DNA from: Lachnospiraceae bacterium
GTDB taxonomy: Bacteria > Bacillota > Clostridia > Lachnospirales > Lachnospiraceae
NCBI GenBank assembly: GCA_017392525.1
Contig: JAFOVD010000010.1
Span: 1-64,000, forward strand
DNA length: 64,000 bases
Direction: 5' to 3'
This document shows, in pieces, positions 54,878-64,000 of the stretch. Under the pieces are notes generated by a model. That model searched no databases. It was not told the DNA's origin and saw only the letters and a list, made by a program, of their open reading frames with translations. The translations under genes and the position numbers were made by a program. The first letter of the stretch is position 1. Each line of letters opens with the position of its first letter.

Positions 54878-56164
54878 TTATTTAAAGTATTCGAAGGTTA
54901 AACCATAAATTGAAACAATATCGCCTTCTTCGATACCCATATTTTCAAGTTTCTCTAAGATACCCTGTGTTTTTAGGAAATTCTGGAAGAACAAGAAGCC
55001 CTTCTCTGACTCTAAATTCGTATAACCAAGCATCTTCGCGATTTTTTCGCCTTCTACAACATATGTACCATCTTTATCTACCTCAATAGTAATATCCTGT
55101 GTCTCAGGATTCAACATTTCAGCATCAAATTCTGTTTCATAAACTGTAGGTTCATCTGTAAAATTCTTTAATTCATCTGATAATGCATACAGAAGCTCTT
55201 TTACACCCTTTCCGGAAACAGCTGATATACCAAAAATCTTGATATTGGTATCCGGAAATGCCTTACGAAGATCATTTAAAATCTCTTCTTCACGATCTGG
55301 GCAGACATCAAGCTTATTTGCTGCAATAATCATTGGTTTCTTTAATATATTAGCATCATATTTTTCAAGTTCCTGATTAATAGACTTAATGTCCATAACA
55401 GGATCTCTACCTTCTACAGAAGCTGCGTCTACAATGTGTAAAAGCACCTTTGTACGTTCAATATGACGTAAAAATTCATGTCCAAGGCCAATACCCTCAG
55501 AAGCACCTTCAATGAGCCCCGGAATATCAGCAATTACAAAACCATTGGCTCCATCCAAATCGACAACACCAAGGTTTGGAGATAATGTCGTAAAGTGATA
55601 ATTAGCAATCTTAGGATCTGCATTTGTTACTCTGGAAAGAAATGTAGACTTTCCAACATTCGGAAAACCGACCAATCCAACATCTGCAATTACTTTCAGC
55701 TCTAATTGTACTTCCAGTTCGATAGAATCTCCACCCGGCTTTGCATACTTAGGAGCCTGCATTGTCGGTGTAGCAAAGTGCATATTTCCAAGGCCACCTT
55801 TACCACCATGCAGAACAACAACACGCTTATTATCACCGGACATGTCACATACAACTTTACCCGTTGTAACTTCTGTAACAACTGTACCTTCAGGAACTTT
55901 TAAAACAAGATCCTGACCGTTTTTGCCATGCATGTTTTTCTTTCCACCTTCGGCACCCGGCTCAGCTTCAAATTTTCTTCTGTGACGGAAATCTGAAAGA
56001 GTGTTAATACCCTTATCTACCTCAAAGATAACATCTCCACCTTTTCCTCCGTCTCCACCATCTGGACCACCGTTCGGAACATATTTTTCACGACGGAAAC
56101 TCACATGACCATCTCCGCCTTTTCCTGATTTAATTATGATTCGTGCACGATCTGCAAATGCCAT
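54878..56164 (-). CDS. obgE: GTPase Obg
   Basis: Essential GTPase in large-subunit assembly and stress control. The 428-residue protein has the Gly-rich Obg fold (1-158, VSFRREKYVPNGGPDGGDGGKG), the G domain with G1 GFPNVGKST, G3 DIPGLIEGAS and G4 AANKLDVC, and the C-terminal OCT domain (about 350-428) that is common in Firmicutes Obg. A terminator lies between it and rpmA upstream. Confidence 0.97.
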   Translation of the reverse strand: MAFADRARIIIKSGKGGDGHVSFRREKYVPNGGPDGGDGGKGGDVIFEVDKGINTLSDFRHRRKFEAEPGAEGGKKNMHGKNGQDLVLKVPEGTVVTEVTTGKVVCDMSGDNKRVVVLHGGKGGLGNMHFATPTMQAPKYAKPGGDSIELEVQLELKVIADVGLVGFPNVGKSTFLSRVTNADPKIANYHFTTLSPNLGVVDLDGANGFVIADIPGLIEGASEGIGLGHEFLRHIERTKVLLHIVDAASVEGRDPVMDIKSINQELEKYDANILKKPMIIAANKLDVCPDREEEILNDLRKAFPDTNIKIFGISAVSGKGVKELLYALSDELKNFTDEPTVYETEFDAEMLNPETQDITIEVDKDGTYVVEGEKIAKMLGYTNLESEKGFLFFQNFLKTQGILEKLENMGIEEGDIVSIYGLTFEYFK

Positions 56165-56191
56165 ATAATCACCTACTTTATTCTGTATATA

Positions 56192-56222
56192 TAAGAAAAG
56201 AGGCCGACGCTAGCCGACCCCT
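56192..56222 (-). terminator. Rho-independent terminator after rpmA
   Basis: On the minus strand AGGGGTCGGC pairs with GTCGGCCTCT (wobbles allowed) around TAGC, followed by TTTTCTT. It would end the rplU-prp-rpmA transcript; some read-through to obgE is likely, as no clear obgE promoter is seen. Confidence 0.75.
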
Positions 56223-56233
56223 TAAGTAACATT

Positions 56234-56524
56234 TTAGTTTTCGCTTGCTACTGGATATACGGAAGCAACTTTCTTGTCTCTTCCTTTTCTTTCGAATCTT
56301 AAAATACCATCTGTTAATGCAAATAATGTGTCATCGCCACCCTTACCTACATTTACACCTGGATGAATTCTAGTTCCGCGCTGCTTATATAAAATGTTGC
56401 CAGCCTTAACGAACTGACCGTCTGCTCTTTTAGCACCTAATCTCTTAGATTCGGAATCTCTACCGTTCTTAGTAGAACCCATTCCCTTCTTATGAGCAAA
56501 AAACTGAAGGTTCATCTTCATCAT
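56234..56524 (-). CDS. rpmA: Ribosomal protein L27 (with cleavable N-terminus)
   Basis: Large-subunit protein reaching the peptidyl-transferase centre. The 96-residue protein contains [20 protein letters not shown] and the L27 core. The N-terminal [11 protein letters not shown] is the Firmicutes extension that the protease Prp removes after the FF pair, and the prp gene is adjacent. AGGAGG lies ten bases before the first ATG; three nearby Met codons leave the exact start uncertain by up to three residues. Confidence 0.97.
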   Translation of the reverse strand: MMKMNLQFFAHKKGMGSTKNGRDSESKRLGAKRADGQFVKAGNILYKQRGTRIHPGVNVGKGGDDTLFALTDGILRFERKGRDKKVASVYPVASEN

Positions 56525-56529
56525 GCCTT

Positions 56530-56856
56530 CTACACCTCCTCATTGGTAAAATCAAAGTACTTTTTGCCGTACTGTTTCTGTATTTCATTAAGACCGAGCA
56601 CCAATGAATCCATCAAGAGTTTACTCTGACTGGAAATCGTTCCGGTAAATCGAAAATCAATCATACCGGATTCTTCATCGGAATCAACAGAATATGTGTC
56701 ATCTGTAAAAGTATCAATAGAATTGATAGTATTAATGACCAATACAGAAACCGCTGCACATACAATATCTTTTCCGTATTCATCATATCCGGCATGACCG
56801 GAACAATAAATTCGACTATATTGCTGCTCTTGCTTTTCAATCGATACAGAGATCAT
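56530..56856 (-). CDS. prp: Ribosomal-processing cysteine protease Prp
   Basis: Cleaves the N-terminal extension of L27. The 108-residue protein shows the catalytic His and Cys in [20 protein letters not shown] and the C-terminal [18 protein letters not shown]. Sits between rplU and rpmA, the typical Firmicutes place; its downstream end is six bases from rpmA. Confidence 0.95.
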   Translation of the reverse strand: MISVSIEKQEQQYSRIYCSGHAGYDEYGKDIVCAAVSVLVINTINSIDTFTDDTYSVDSDEESGMIDFRFTGTISSQSKLLMDSLVLGLNEIQKQYGKKYFDFTNEEV

Positions 56857-56872
56857 GTCATCACCCTATATC

Positions 56873-57181
56873 TTATGCGTTGATCTTTTCAATCTTAACC
56901 TGTGTGAATGACTGTCTATGACCATTCTTCTTGTGATAGCCGGTCTTTCTCTTGTACTTGTAGACAATAACCTTTTTAGCTCTGCCTTCACGAAGAACAG
57001 AAGCTTCAACTGTTGCACCATCTACGGTAGGATTTCCAACCTTAAGACCGTTATCGCTTACTGCTAAAACCTGATCAAAAGTTACCTTTTCACCTGCTTC
57101 AACACCAAGCTTTTCAATGGTAATGATATCGCCTTCAGCTACTTTGTACTGCTTACCACCTGTTGCTATAATTGCGTACAT
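56873..57181 (-). CDS. rplU: Ribosomal protein L21
   Basis: Large-subunit protein of 102 residues with [18 protein letters not shown] at the start and the [26 protein letters not shown]-terminal signature. GGAGG lies seven bases before the ATG. Transcribed from its own promoter through an L21-leader-like 5' UTR. Confidence 0.98.
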   Translation of the reverse strand: MYAIIATGGKQYKVAEGDIITIEKLGVEAGEKVTFDQVLAVSDNGLKVGNPTVDGATVEASVLREGRAKKVIVYKYKRKTGYHKKNGHRQSFTQVKIEKINA

Positions 57182-57184
57182 ATG

Positions 57185-57262
57185 GCACCTCCTATTATCA
57201 TTACTCGCCAGTTACGGCGCCGTCCGGAATGGACAGACTTCTAGCCTCACTGTGCGGCATAC
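57185..57262 (-). ncRNA. L21-leader-like 5' UTR of rplU
   Basis: About 80 bases from the predicted start site to the rplU ribosome site are more GC-rich than their surroundings and contain two short hairpins: GTCC-attcc-GGAC (57222-57234) and CGCC-gtaact-GGCG (57206-57219). Position and length fit the Firmicutes ribosomal protein L21 leader. Assignment to that family is inferred, not matched to a model. Confidence 0.6.
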
Positions 57263-57268
57263 TCAAGT

Positions 57269-57297
57269 ATATTATCATGAATTTCCATCTAAGTCAA
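57269..57297 (-). promoter_or_regulatory. Promoter of rplU-prp-rpmA
   Basis: Minus strand TTGACT (57292-57297), 17-base spacer, TAATAT (57269-57274). The -35 lies just before/over the rng stop codon, so ribosomal genes have a promoter independent of the upstream rng. Confidence 0.8.
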
Positions 57298-58494
57298 CAA
57301 CTGTTTTAACGAAGGGAATTTTTTCTCTCTGGTGATTTCCACTAACCCCAGCTTTGTATAATCCACTATACGAACCTTATTAAAATCCTCTTTAATCTGA
57401 TTTCTCATATAAGATAGTAGCTCTTCCTGATATGCCTCAGATGGCATATTAATAAAATCAACTAGAATCATACCGGAAAGTTCCCGCAAACGCATTTGTT
57501 CCATTAACTTGTCAGCCGCTTCTTTATTAATTCGAAGAACCTCATCCGGCTTAGGACGTTTTCTGGTATCCTTACCTGAATTTACATCAACAACATTCAT
57601 GGCCTCAGTTTCTTCAATAACAAGATATCCGCCATGTTTCATCCATGCCTTTTTCATAAGAAGTTTATCAAGGGATTCTGAAACAGAATAACGTTTATAC
57701 AGATCCGGCGTTTCCTGATATAAATTAACACGCTCTTGTAACTTATGATAATCATTATGGGCCGAAATATAATTCGTAATCTCCTGATACATGTCCTCCT
57801 GATCAGTTACAACAGAGATATCTTCACATATTCCTGAGAAATGTTTAAGCAGCGCAATCCGGTGACTGTCTTCACTATAAAGATGAGAATAGCATACCGC
57901 ATGCTTCCCCTTTTTCAGCAGTTCATAATACTGTTCCTTTAACTGAGAAATCTCTTCACGAAGCACAGACTCCAAAAGACCGTTACAATTTGTACGAAGT
58001 ACAATTCCAAAAGGTTCTTCTTCAAATTCCTTTAGGAAGTTTTTTAGTCGTAAACGTTCATTTTGAGGCAACTTTTTTGATGCACCTTTTTTCTTATCTC
58101 CTGTTGTAATTACAACATGATCAGACTGCAATGAGATATCTGAAGAAGCCTTGGCATCCTTTGTCTTTAATGGATCCGCTACCATCTGAATCAGGATTTC
58201 ATCCCCCTGATTCAGTCGATCCGGATTTCCAACTTTTCTAGTGAACAGGAAATGATCCTTTTCACTTAAAGGTAAAAACGCTTTTTCATCTTCTTGAAAT
58301 TTAACAAAAGCTCCCTGAATGGTCGGAACTATATTAATTACTTTTGCAACATAAACATTTCCCACTTTTGATTGCTGAGCCAAGTCACTCACATGAAGAT
58401 AAGTAAACTTATCCTTTACAAGAACTCCATCAACCTCAAGGAACTTATCTCGATACTGCATCTTCGTAAAAAGAAGCATTTTACTGGACGTCAT
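57289..58494 (-). CDS. rng: Ribonuclease G/E family protein
   Basis: Endoribonuclease with an S1 domain for rRNA and mRNA processing. The 401-residue protein has the S1 domain (about 32-115, VGNVYVAKVINIVPTIQGAFVKF), the RNase H-like and DNase I-like catalytic core with VVDVNSGKD-type metal site (MNVVDVNSGKDTRKR) and LSGMILVDFINM. ATG 58494 is chosen since AGGAG is correctly spaced; ATG 58503 is too close. It overlaps the DUF2344 gene by 14 bases. Confidence 0.93.
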   Translation of the reverse strand: MTSSKMLLFTKMQYRDKFLEVDGVLVKDKFTYLHVSDLAQQSKVGNVYVAKVINIVPTIQGAFVKFQEDEKAFLPLSEKDHFLFTRKVGNPDRLNQGDEILIQMVADPLKTKDAKASSDISLQSDHVVITTGDKKKGASKKLPQNERLRLKNFLKEFEEEPFGIVLRTNCNGLLESVLREEISQLKEQYYELLKKGKHAVCYSHLYSEDSHRIALLKHFSGICEDISVVTDQEDMYQEITNYISAHNDYHKLQERVNLYQETPDLYKRYSVSESLDKLLMKKAWMKHGGYLVIEETEAMNVVDVNSGKDTRKRPKPDEVLRINKEAADKLMEQMRLRELSGMILVDFINMPSEAYQEELLSYMRNQIKEDFNKVRIVDYTKLGLVEITREKKFPSLKQLLT

Positions 58495-59209
58495 AACCAA
58501 CATCTCCTAAAGAAATCAATTCTTCATTATCGTCAAATGTATAGAGATCAACTCTATGTATACCAAAAGAAACATCTTCCAATCCCGCACTTTTATGGAA
58601 ATGTTCCATAACAAGTTCAGGTTTAATATTATCTGTACTTCCTGTTGAAACGCAAAGTTTTAGCCCGAAAGAATAAGCAGATTCCTCACGAAGAACTTCA
58701 GGCAATTCCACAACTTCAAAACTAAAAATCAATGGTTTTAAATCCAGTTCTCTCTCGCTTTTCTTTGTCATTTTAATAATTAAAATTTCTGGCCTTCCGT
58801 AAAACGCTGCCAGCTTAGACTGTAAATCTTCCTTTGACAAAAAAATATCCTCTTTATAGTAAAGAAGATACGATGCTGCACGAACAGCTGTCATAGCCTT
58901 TTTAGCGCTATCATTAAGAGCTCGAAACTCCAGAATCTTCATTCCATCCACCATTACAGAGTCTAATTTCTGTAATGTATCTTCTGAAAGCACTTCCTCT
59001 TTCATGTCCACATCCATATATTCACCATCGCTTGTAATGCCTACCCCTAAAGGTGCAGCAAAAGACATGATTTGATGGGGATTAAATCCCTCAGAATAGC
59101 GGATTGGCAAAGCTGCTCTACGAAATGCCTTTTGAAAATATCGCATTATATCCAGGTGACCTACAAATTTCATCACTCCATATTTCTGAAATTTCACTCT
59201 ATACCGCAT
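58481..59209 (-). CDS. DUF2344 / TIGR03936 radical-SAM-linked protein
   Basis: Partner protein of the neighbouring radical SAM enzyme; the function is unknown. The 242-residue protein starts MRYRVKFQKYGVMKFVGHLD and has RRAALPIRYSEGFNPHQIMSFAAPLGVGITSDGEYMDV, which are diagnostic of DUF2344. ATG 59209 is chosen because GGAGGTGG precedes it; the in-frame ATG 59227 is upstream of that site. It overlaps the end of the radical SAM gene by 11 bases, so the two are translationally coupled. Confidence 0.9.
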   Translation of the reverse strand: MRYRVKFQKYGVMKFVGHLDIMRYFQKAFRRAALPIRYSEGFNPHQIMSFAAPLGVGITSDGEYMDVDMKEEVLSEDTLQKLDSVMVDGMKILEFRALNDSAKKAMTAVRAASYLLYYKEDIFLSKEDLQSKLAAFYGRPEILIIKMTKKSERELDLKPLIFSFEVVELPEVLREESAYSFGLKLCVSTGSTDNIKPELVMEHFHKSAGLEDVSFGIHRVDLYTFDDNEELISLGDVGYDVQ

Positions 59210-61064
59210 GACAAATTCCACCTCCATATGATTTGCATCCGCATCCGCTACAACGAGCCTTACAATTTGGTGTAACCGACTCCTTCATAGCATTATTCCA
59301 TTCGCGGATAAAGAATTCCTTTGTCACACCGACATCAATGAAATCCCAAGGAAGTATTTCATCCAATTCACGCTTACGGTATGCATAAAATGGCACAGAA
59401 ATACCACACTGTTCAAATGCTTCTTTCCATAAATCAAGATCAAAAAAGTCCGTCCATGCATCAAAAAGTGCTCCATGCTCATATGCATAGAGAATGGCCG
59501 AAGACACTTTTCGATCACCACGGGCAAAAACGCCTTCTAATACTGTAACATCCGCCTGATGCCACTGATAGCGCAACGATTTATGATTGAGCTGAGCTTT
59601 CATCGTATCATTTACAACCTTAGCCCTTCTCAAATACTCACCCGGCTCATACATCTCTGCCCATTGGAATGGAGTAAATGGTTTTGGTACAAAGAATGAT
59701 GTACTCATAGTAATCTGACACTTACCAAGGCGCTGTTCCTTAGGTACCGTTTCATAATAAGCAGCCGCAACCTCATTTGCCAATTGCGGAATAGCCATCA
59801 TATCTTCATCTGTTTCTGTTGGAAGTCCCAGCATAAAATAGAGCTTCACCTTCTGCCATCCACCTTTAAATGCCATTGTTGCTCCATTTAAAATATCATC
59901 AACCGTAAGGCCCTTGTTAATAACATTTCTCATACGCTGAGAACCTGCCTCAGGAGCAAATGTAAGACTGCTCTTTCTAATATCCTGAACCTTTGCCATA
60001 ACATCAAGGGAGAAAGCATCAATTCGAAGAGATGGCAATGAAATATTCAATCCTTCATCTGCACAGTCATCAATCAGGAAATTAACCAAATTCTCCAATT
60101 CAGAATAATCCGACGAAGAAAGAGAACTTAACGTAATTTCCTCGTGACCGGTGTTCTTTAACATTTCTTTTGCATATTTTTTTAATAGCTCCACGGACTT
60201 TTCACGATTTGGACGATAGACCATTCCTGCCTGGCAGAAACGACAACCACGAATACATCCTCTCTGAATTTCAAGCACAACTCGATCCTGGGTTGCCTTA
60301 ACAAATGGGACAATCGGTTTCATCGGATATTCACCTTCATCCATATTTGTAAGCACTACTCTTCGAACCTTTGATGGAACATCATCATACTTTGGTTTAA
60401 AATCCAAAATAGTACCATCTTCTTTATATGTAACATCATAGAGTGATGGAACATAAATTCCCGGAATCTTGCAGACAGTACGAAGAAACGTCTCTCTTGA
60501 ATAAGAGCCGCTTAACTTCATTTCTTTATAAAGGTCATACAATTCCTCATAAGACATCTCTCCTTCGCCAATAAAGAAGAAATCAAAAAAGTCTGCGATT
60601 GGCTCCGGATTATAGGTACATGGACCGCCACCCATTACAATCGGATCATCATCCGTTCTATCCTTTGATAGAAGCGGAATCTGCGAGAGATCCAACACCT
60701 GCAAAATATTTGTATAGCACATCTCATACTGAAGAGTGATACCAAGAAAATCAAAATCTTTAATAGGATCCTGCGTCTCCAGGGCAAACAATGGTATCTT
60801 TTGGTCCTTCATAATCTTGGACAAATCCGGCCACGGACTGTATACTCGTTCACAATAAACATCTTCACGTCGATTGAATTTTTCATATAAAATTTGAATC
60901 CCCAGGTGTGACATACCAATTTCATACACATCTGGGAAACACATAGCGACACGAATATCAACCTGACTCGGGTCCTTTTTTACAATATTTACTTCATTAC
61001 CGATATATCGAGCAGGCTTTTCAACCTGCATCAAAATATCGTCGCTTAAAGCTAATTTCTTCAT
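59199..61064 (-). CDS. B12-binding-type radical SAM protein (TIGR03960 family)
   Basis: Radical SAM enzyme of unknown reaction. The 621-residue protein has an N-terminal cobalamin-binding-like domain (IRVAMCFPDVYEIGMSHLGIQILYE), a radical SAM domain with the cluster motif C-x3-C-x2-C in RGCIRGCRFCQAG, then SLSSSDYSELENLV, PSLRIDAFS and FAPEAGSQRMRNVINKG. The C-terminal Cys-rich tail (NCKARCSGCGCKSYGGGICH) could bind another iron-sulfur cluster. Coupled to the DUF2344 gene and 14 bases after hisI. Confidence 0.92.
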   Translation of the reverse strand: MKKLALSDDILMQVEKPARYIGNEVNIVKKDPSQVDIRVAMCFPDVYEIGMSHLGIQILYEKFNRREDVYCERVYSPWPDLSKIMKDQKIPLFALETQDPIKDFDFLGITLQYEMCYTNILQVLDLSQIPLLSKDRTDDDPIVMGGGPCTYNPEPIADFFDFFFIGEGEMSYEELYDLYKEMKLSGSYSRETFLRTVCKIPGIYVPSLYDVTYKEDGTILDFKPKYDDVPSKVRRVVLTNMDEGEYPMKPIVPFVKATQDRVVLEIQRGCIRGCRFCQAGMVYRPNREKSVELLKKYAKEMLKNTGHEEITLSSLSSSDYSELENLVNFLIDDCADEGLNISLPSLRIDAFSLDVMAKVQDIRKSSLTFAPEAGSQRMRNVINKGLTVDDILNGATMAFKGGWQKVKLYFMLGLPTETDEDMMAIPQLANEVAAAYYETVPKEQRLGKCQITMSTSFFVPKPFTPFQWAEMYEPGEYLRRAKVVNDTMKAQLNHKSLRYQWHQADVTVLEGVFARGDRKVSSAILYAYEHGALFDAWTDFFDLDLWKEAFEQCGISVPFYAYRKRELDEILPWDFIDVGVTKEFFIREWNNAMKESVTPNCKARCSGCGCKSYGGGICHAV

Positions 61065-61078
61065 CTAAAATCCTTCTA

Positions 61079-62359
61079 CTATCTTTGTGATAATTCACGG
61101 GTAATATCATCCCATGTCAACTCTTTTTGTGCCATCAATATCATCAGATCATAAAGGAAGTCTGCAATCTCTTTGCGCGAATTGTTCTTATTTACACTCT
61201 TTGATGAAATAATAATATCCGTCGCTTCTTTTCCTACATTCTGCAAGATAAAATCTAAACCACGTCGAAACATCTCATCTGTAAATGAGTCACCACTCGG
61301 GTCTTCCTTATGCTCGTTAATGCTCTGATACATGGTTTCAAGCACGCGAAGAGGATTCTTCTCCGTATATTCTTTTTCAATAATATTGTGGAAAAAGCAA
61401 CTTCTCGCACCTGTATGACACGCAGCCCCTACTTGAGAGACTTTAGCTAAGATTGTATCATAATCACAATCCGCTGTTAAGGACTTTACATACTGAATAT
61501 GTCCACTTGTTAATCCCTTTGTCCATAATTCATTTCTAGATCTACTCCAGTAGGTCATTTTTCCAATACGAATTGTAGTATTAAATGCCTCCTCATTCAT
61601 ATAAGCAAGCATTAAAACCTCATGGGTCTGATAATCCTGTACAATAACCGGTACCATTCCATCGGAATTAAGCTTTAAATCTGACCACGACAGCTGTGGT
61701 TCAAAATTATCCATAGTAATACCACGTTCACGAAGATCACACTTCAATTGCATAATATCAATGTCAGAAGAATTAATAAATGAACCATAAATACCACGAA
61801 TCTTGTCAGACTTTAAAGAACTAGCAATCTGCTCCAAATCATAATCATTCTGCACTAAAATATAAGGTATATCTGACATACTTTCCAAGGAAGTACACAT
61901 GGACGGATTCATAATTACAAATTCATGAACCGTATCCTCTATAATGTCCTTCGCCTTAAATAAAAAGTCCACATTCGTAAGACTGACAAGAATCTTCTCC
62001 TTGCCAAAACGTTCCGCAGCCTCTTTTAATAAGTCAATGACTCCAGGCTTGGATGCATTTAATAAAACTTCTACGCAACCTGCATAAAGCAGTTTCTTAA
62101 CATCCTCAATGCGATTGATATGCCCGCATGCACATGTTTTAGTATCAATATTACGATTAATGGTACGAATTGCCAAAATATTCTTCTCGTGCTCATCTTC
62201 TGTATCCGATAAATCTACACAAAAAATCTTATCCACGCCACTATCATTATACAATCTAGCGACTTCTAAGATATCGTAAGTATTTTCTAAATCCTCACGA
62301 GACGATACCGCACGTCCATTTTTTATATAAATGGTTCCGACAATATTCTTGTTTTCCAT
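61079..62359 (-). CDS. hisI: HisIE with fused HisA/HisF-like N-terminal domain
   Basis: The 426-residue protein has three parts. Residues 1-215 are a TIM-barrel like HisA/HisF ([27 protein letters not shown]), but the catalytic Asp of the first strand is Y11 and the second, near residue 128, is Thr, so it looks inactive. Residues about 225-330 are phosphoribosyl-AMP cyclohydrolase (His[61 protein letters not shown]). Residues about 340-425 are phosphoribosyl-ATP pyrophosphatase (His[26 protein letters not shown]). HisIE performs steps 2 and 3 of histidine synthesis; the N-terminal domain's role is unknown. Confidence 0.9.
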   Translation of the reverse strand: MENKNIVGTIYIKNGRAVSSREDLENTYDILEVARLYNDSGVDKIFCVDLSDTEDEHEKNILAIRTINRNIDTKTCACGHINRIEDVKKLLYAGCVEVLLNASKPGVIDLLKEAAERFGKEKILVSLTNVDFLFKAKDIIEDTVHEFVIMNPSMCTSLESMSDIPYILVQNDYDLEQIASSLKSDKIRGIYGSFINSSDIDIMQLKCDLRERGITMDNFEPQLSWSDLKLNSDGMVPVIVQDYQTHEVLMLAYMNEEAFNTTIRIGKMTYWSRSRNELWTKGLTSGHIQYVKSLTADCDYDTILAKVSQVGAACHTGARSCFFHNIIEKEYTEKNPLRVLETMYQSINEHKEDPSGDSFTDEMFRRGLDFILQNVGKEATDIIISSKSVNKNNSRKEIADFLYDLMILMAQKELTWDDITRELSQR

Positions 62360-62365
62360 AATCTA

Positions 62366-62956
62366 TTACAAAGTTCCTTTCGTAGTTAATAATCCGGTAA
62401 TTCTCTCATCATAAGAAGTTGCTTCATCAAGCGCCTTGGCAAATCCCTTAAACATCGCCTCAATTATATGATGAGAGTTATCTCCATCCATTTTTTTCAT
62501 GTGAAGATTCATTTCTGCGCTATATGAAATGGCATAAAAAAACTCTCGAACCATCTCTGTATCAAAACCGCCTACTCGTTCAGTTAAAAATGTACAATCG
62601 AAATTCAAATACGGTCTTCCGGATAAATCCACAGCACAAAGCACAAGTGTTTCATCCATAGGAAGCAAAAAATTACCAAAACGTTTGATTTTGTTTTTAT
62701 CCCCAAGAGCCTCCTTGATTGCCTGTCCAAGAACTATTCCGGTATCCTCTATAGTATGATGACAATCCACATTCAAATCACCATCAACTCGAACAGTGAG
62801 ATCAAAAAATCCGTGCTTAGCAAATCCTTCTAACATATGATCAAAGAAACCTATTCCGGTTTGAACATGAGCATTTCCCGCCCCATCCAGATTGATTTCA
62901 ACTGAAATATCCGTTTCTTTTGTTTTTCTTACAACCTTACCAATACGCTTTTCCAT
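62366..62956 (-). CDS. hisB: Imidazoleglycerol-phosphate dehydratase
   Basis: Manganese enzyme that dehydrates IGP to imidazoleacetol phosphate in histidine synthesis. The 196-residue monofunctional protein has GIGFFDHMLEGFAKHG, VDGDLNVDCHHTIEDTGIVLGQA, the acidic and His metal motifs, and the repeat EMNLHMKKMDGDNSHHIIEAMFKGFAKAL. ATG 62956 is chosen since GAGGAG stands just before; ATG 62980 lies upstream of it. It lies 16 bases after hisD and 6 before hisI. Confidence 0.97.
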   Translation of the reverse strand: MEKRIGKVVRKTKETDISVEINLDGAGNAHVQTGIGFFDHMLEGFAKHGFFDLTVRVDGDLNVDCHHTIEDTGIVLGQAIKEALGDKNKIKRFGNFLLPMDETLVLCAVDLSGRPYLNFDCTFLTERVGGFDTEMVREFFYAISYSAEMNLHMKKMDGDNSHHIIEAMFKGFAKALDEATSYDERITGLLTTKGTL

Positions 62957-62972
62957 ACCATTCTCCTCACTT

Positions 62973-64000
62973 CTATTCAAAACGTACCCTCACACTATTT
63001 GCATGAGCAGTCAATTTCTCACATTCTGCAAAAGTTTCAATATCCTTATGAATTTCCTCCAACGCCTCTCTGGAATATGAAATGATACTGGACTTCTTAA
63101 TAAAATCATTTACAGAAAGGGCTGAGAAAAATTTCGCAGTACCATTTGTAGGCAAGACATGATTTGGACCGGCAAAATAATCTCCAAGGGGTTCACTGGA
63201 ATATTCCCCAAGGAAAATGGCACCGGCATTTCTCACCCTAGTCATTGTATCAAAAGGATTCTTGGTAACAATCTCCAAATGCTCTGATGCAATGGCATTT
63301 GTAGCCTTAATTGCCTGTTCCATAGTCTCGGCAATCAGAATATAACCATAATTTTCGAGGGATTTCTCAATAATTTCTCTACGAGACAACACCTTAAGAT
63401 ATCCATCAATTTCTTTCTGCACTTCATCAGCCAATTCTTCTGAAGTTGTAATAAGAATTGCTGAAGCCATCTCATCATGCTCTGCCTGAGAGAGTAAATC
63501 TGCAGCAACAAAATGTGCATTTGCAGTTTCATCAGCCAAAACAAGTATCTCACTTGGACCGGCAATAGAATCTATACTTACGTTTCCATAAACAGCTTTT
63601 TTAGCCAACGCCACAAAAATATTGCCAGGGCCAACAATCTTATCCACCTTTTGTACCGATTCTGTTCCATATGCCAGCGCTGCAATAGCCTGAGCACCAC
63701 CGATTTTATAAATAGTATCAACACCGGCTTCATGTGCTGCCACAAGTGTTGATGGATAGACCTTGCCATCCTTTGATGGTGGGGTCGTCATATAAATATG
63801 ATCCACACCGGCAATCTTTGCAGGCATAACATTCATAAGAACAGAGGAAGGATAAACAGCCTTTCCCCCGGGAACATAAACTCCAACCCGTTCCATAGGA
63901 GTGACTTTCTGGCCCAGAATAACACCATTATCCTGAGACGTAAACCAGCTTTTCTCCAACTGTTTTTCATGATAATCCTTAATGTTTTCCATTGCTTTTC
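62973..64000 (-). CDS. hisD: Histidinol dehydrogenase, C-terminal part (5' end outside window)
   Basis: Zinc enzyme that oxidises histidinol to histidine, the last two steps of the pathway. About 341 residues are visible of ~430; the frame is open to the window edge and the ATG at 63992 is internal. Motifs are [66 protein letters not shown] and [14 protein letters not shown]. First in direction of transcription of hisD-hisB-hisI here, with further his genes probably to the right. Confidence 0.97.
   Translation of the reverse strand, partial: KAMENIKDYHEKQLEKSWFTSQDNGVILGQKVTPMERVGVYVPGGKAVYPSSVLMNVMPAKIAGVDHIYMTTPPSKDGKVYPSTLVAAHEAGVDTIYKIGGAQAIAALAYGTESVQKVDKIVGPGNIFVALAKKAVYGNVSIDSIAGPSEILVLADETANAHFVAADLLSQAEHDEMASAILITTSEELADEVQKEIDGYLKVLSRREIIEKSLENYGYILIAETMEQAIKATNAIASEHLEIVTKNPFDTMTRVRNAGAIFLGEYSSEPLGDYFAGPNHVLPTNGTAKFFSALSVNDFIKKSSIISYSREALEEIHKDIETFAECEKLTAHANSVRVRFE

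Noticed and set aside
1..64000. CRISPR array, tRNA or rRNA genes, insertion sequences, prophage or biosynthetic cluster
   Set aside because: Looked for repeats with spacers, cloverleaf genes, transposases and phage or NRPS/PKS-type genes; none seen. The single tyrosine recombinase has no mobile-element neighbours.

Overview
The window is a gene-dense, low-GC chromosomal segment with almost no gap above about 200 bases. It most likely comes from a Gram-positive Clostridia member of the family Lachnospiraceae. The evidence is AGGAGG-type ribosome sites, frequent TTG and GTG starts, a Rex operator of the clostridial type, LexA boxes of the CGAAC-N4-GTTCG type, L27 with a Prp-cleavable N-terminus beside its protease, and Firmicutes gene orders (ABC-F/rex, phoH/ybeY, mutS/mutL/miaA/ynbB, mre/PBP2/minC/rodA/mgsA, yggS/sepF/ylmH/lspA/rluD, rplU/prp/rpmA/obgE/yhbY/nadD/rsfS). 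The genus assignment is not possible by eye. I see no tRNA, rRNA, CRISPR array, insertion sequence or prophage.

Left part (1-20 kb, + strand): the 3' end of leuS, NADP isocitrate dehydrogenase, an ABC-F ATPase, rex behind a near-consensus promoter overlapped by a Rex operator, a coiled-coil hypothetical gene, the NAD(P)HX repair fusion, alanine racemase, a CBS/CorC membrane protein, yebC, glycogen synthase, ftsK/spoIIIE, two folate C1 enzymes (fhs, folD), a zinc-ribbon/TPR/chitobiase-like membrane protein, rlmH and pyrimidine-nucleoside phosphorylase.

Middle (20-35 kb, + strand): phoH, a truncated and apparently catalytically dead PgpH-type HD protein, ybeY, a DUF3048 lipoprotein-like protein, a SpoVB-like flippase, two flavoproteins, mutS, mutL, miaA and the ynbB-type PLP enzyme, ending at a strong terminator. 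Then (35-44 kb) comes an elongation/septation operon: mreB-like, mreC, mreD, an unusually large PBP2, minC without minD/minE, rodA, mgsA and a lipoprotein D-Ala-D-Ala carboxypeptidase. From 43.7 to 49.8 kb: an HlyD-like protein, yggS, sepF, ylmH, aroB (in the place often held by divIVA), lspA and rluD.

Right part (49.8-64 kb): a minus-strand tyrosine recombinase whose 3' end carries a long inverted repeat and whose promoter carries two palindromes, then plsC and a YneA-like LysM protein divergent from lexA, with three good LexA boxes between them. Beyond lexA a minus-strand series reads rsfS, nadD-yqeK fusion, yhbY, obgE, rpmA, prp, rplU (own promoter and an L21-leader-like 5' UTR), rng, DUF2344 protein, a B12-binding-type radical SAM protein, and histidine genes hisI (with a fused dead HisA/HisF-like domain), hisB and the 3' part of hisD.

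There is no obvious novel defence or biosynthetic system. The most interesting signals are the degenerate PgpH-like protein, the dead HisA/F barrel fused to HisIE, the recombinase locus with its repeats, orphan minC, the enlarged PBP2, and well-resolved Rex, LexA and L21 regulatory regions.
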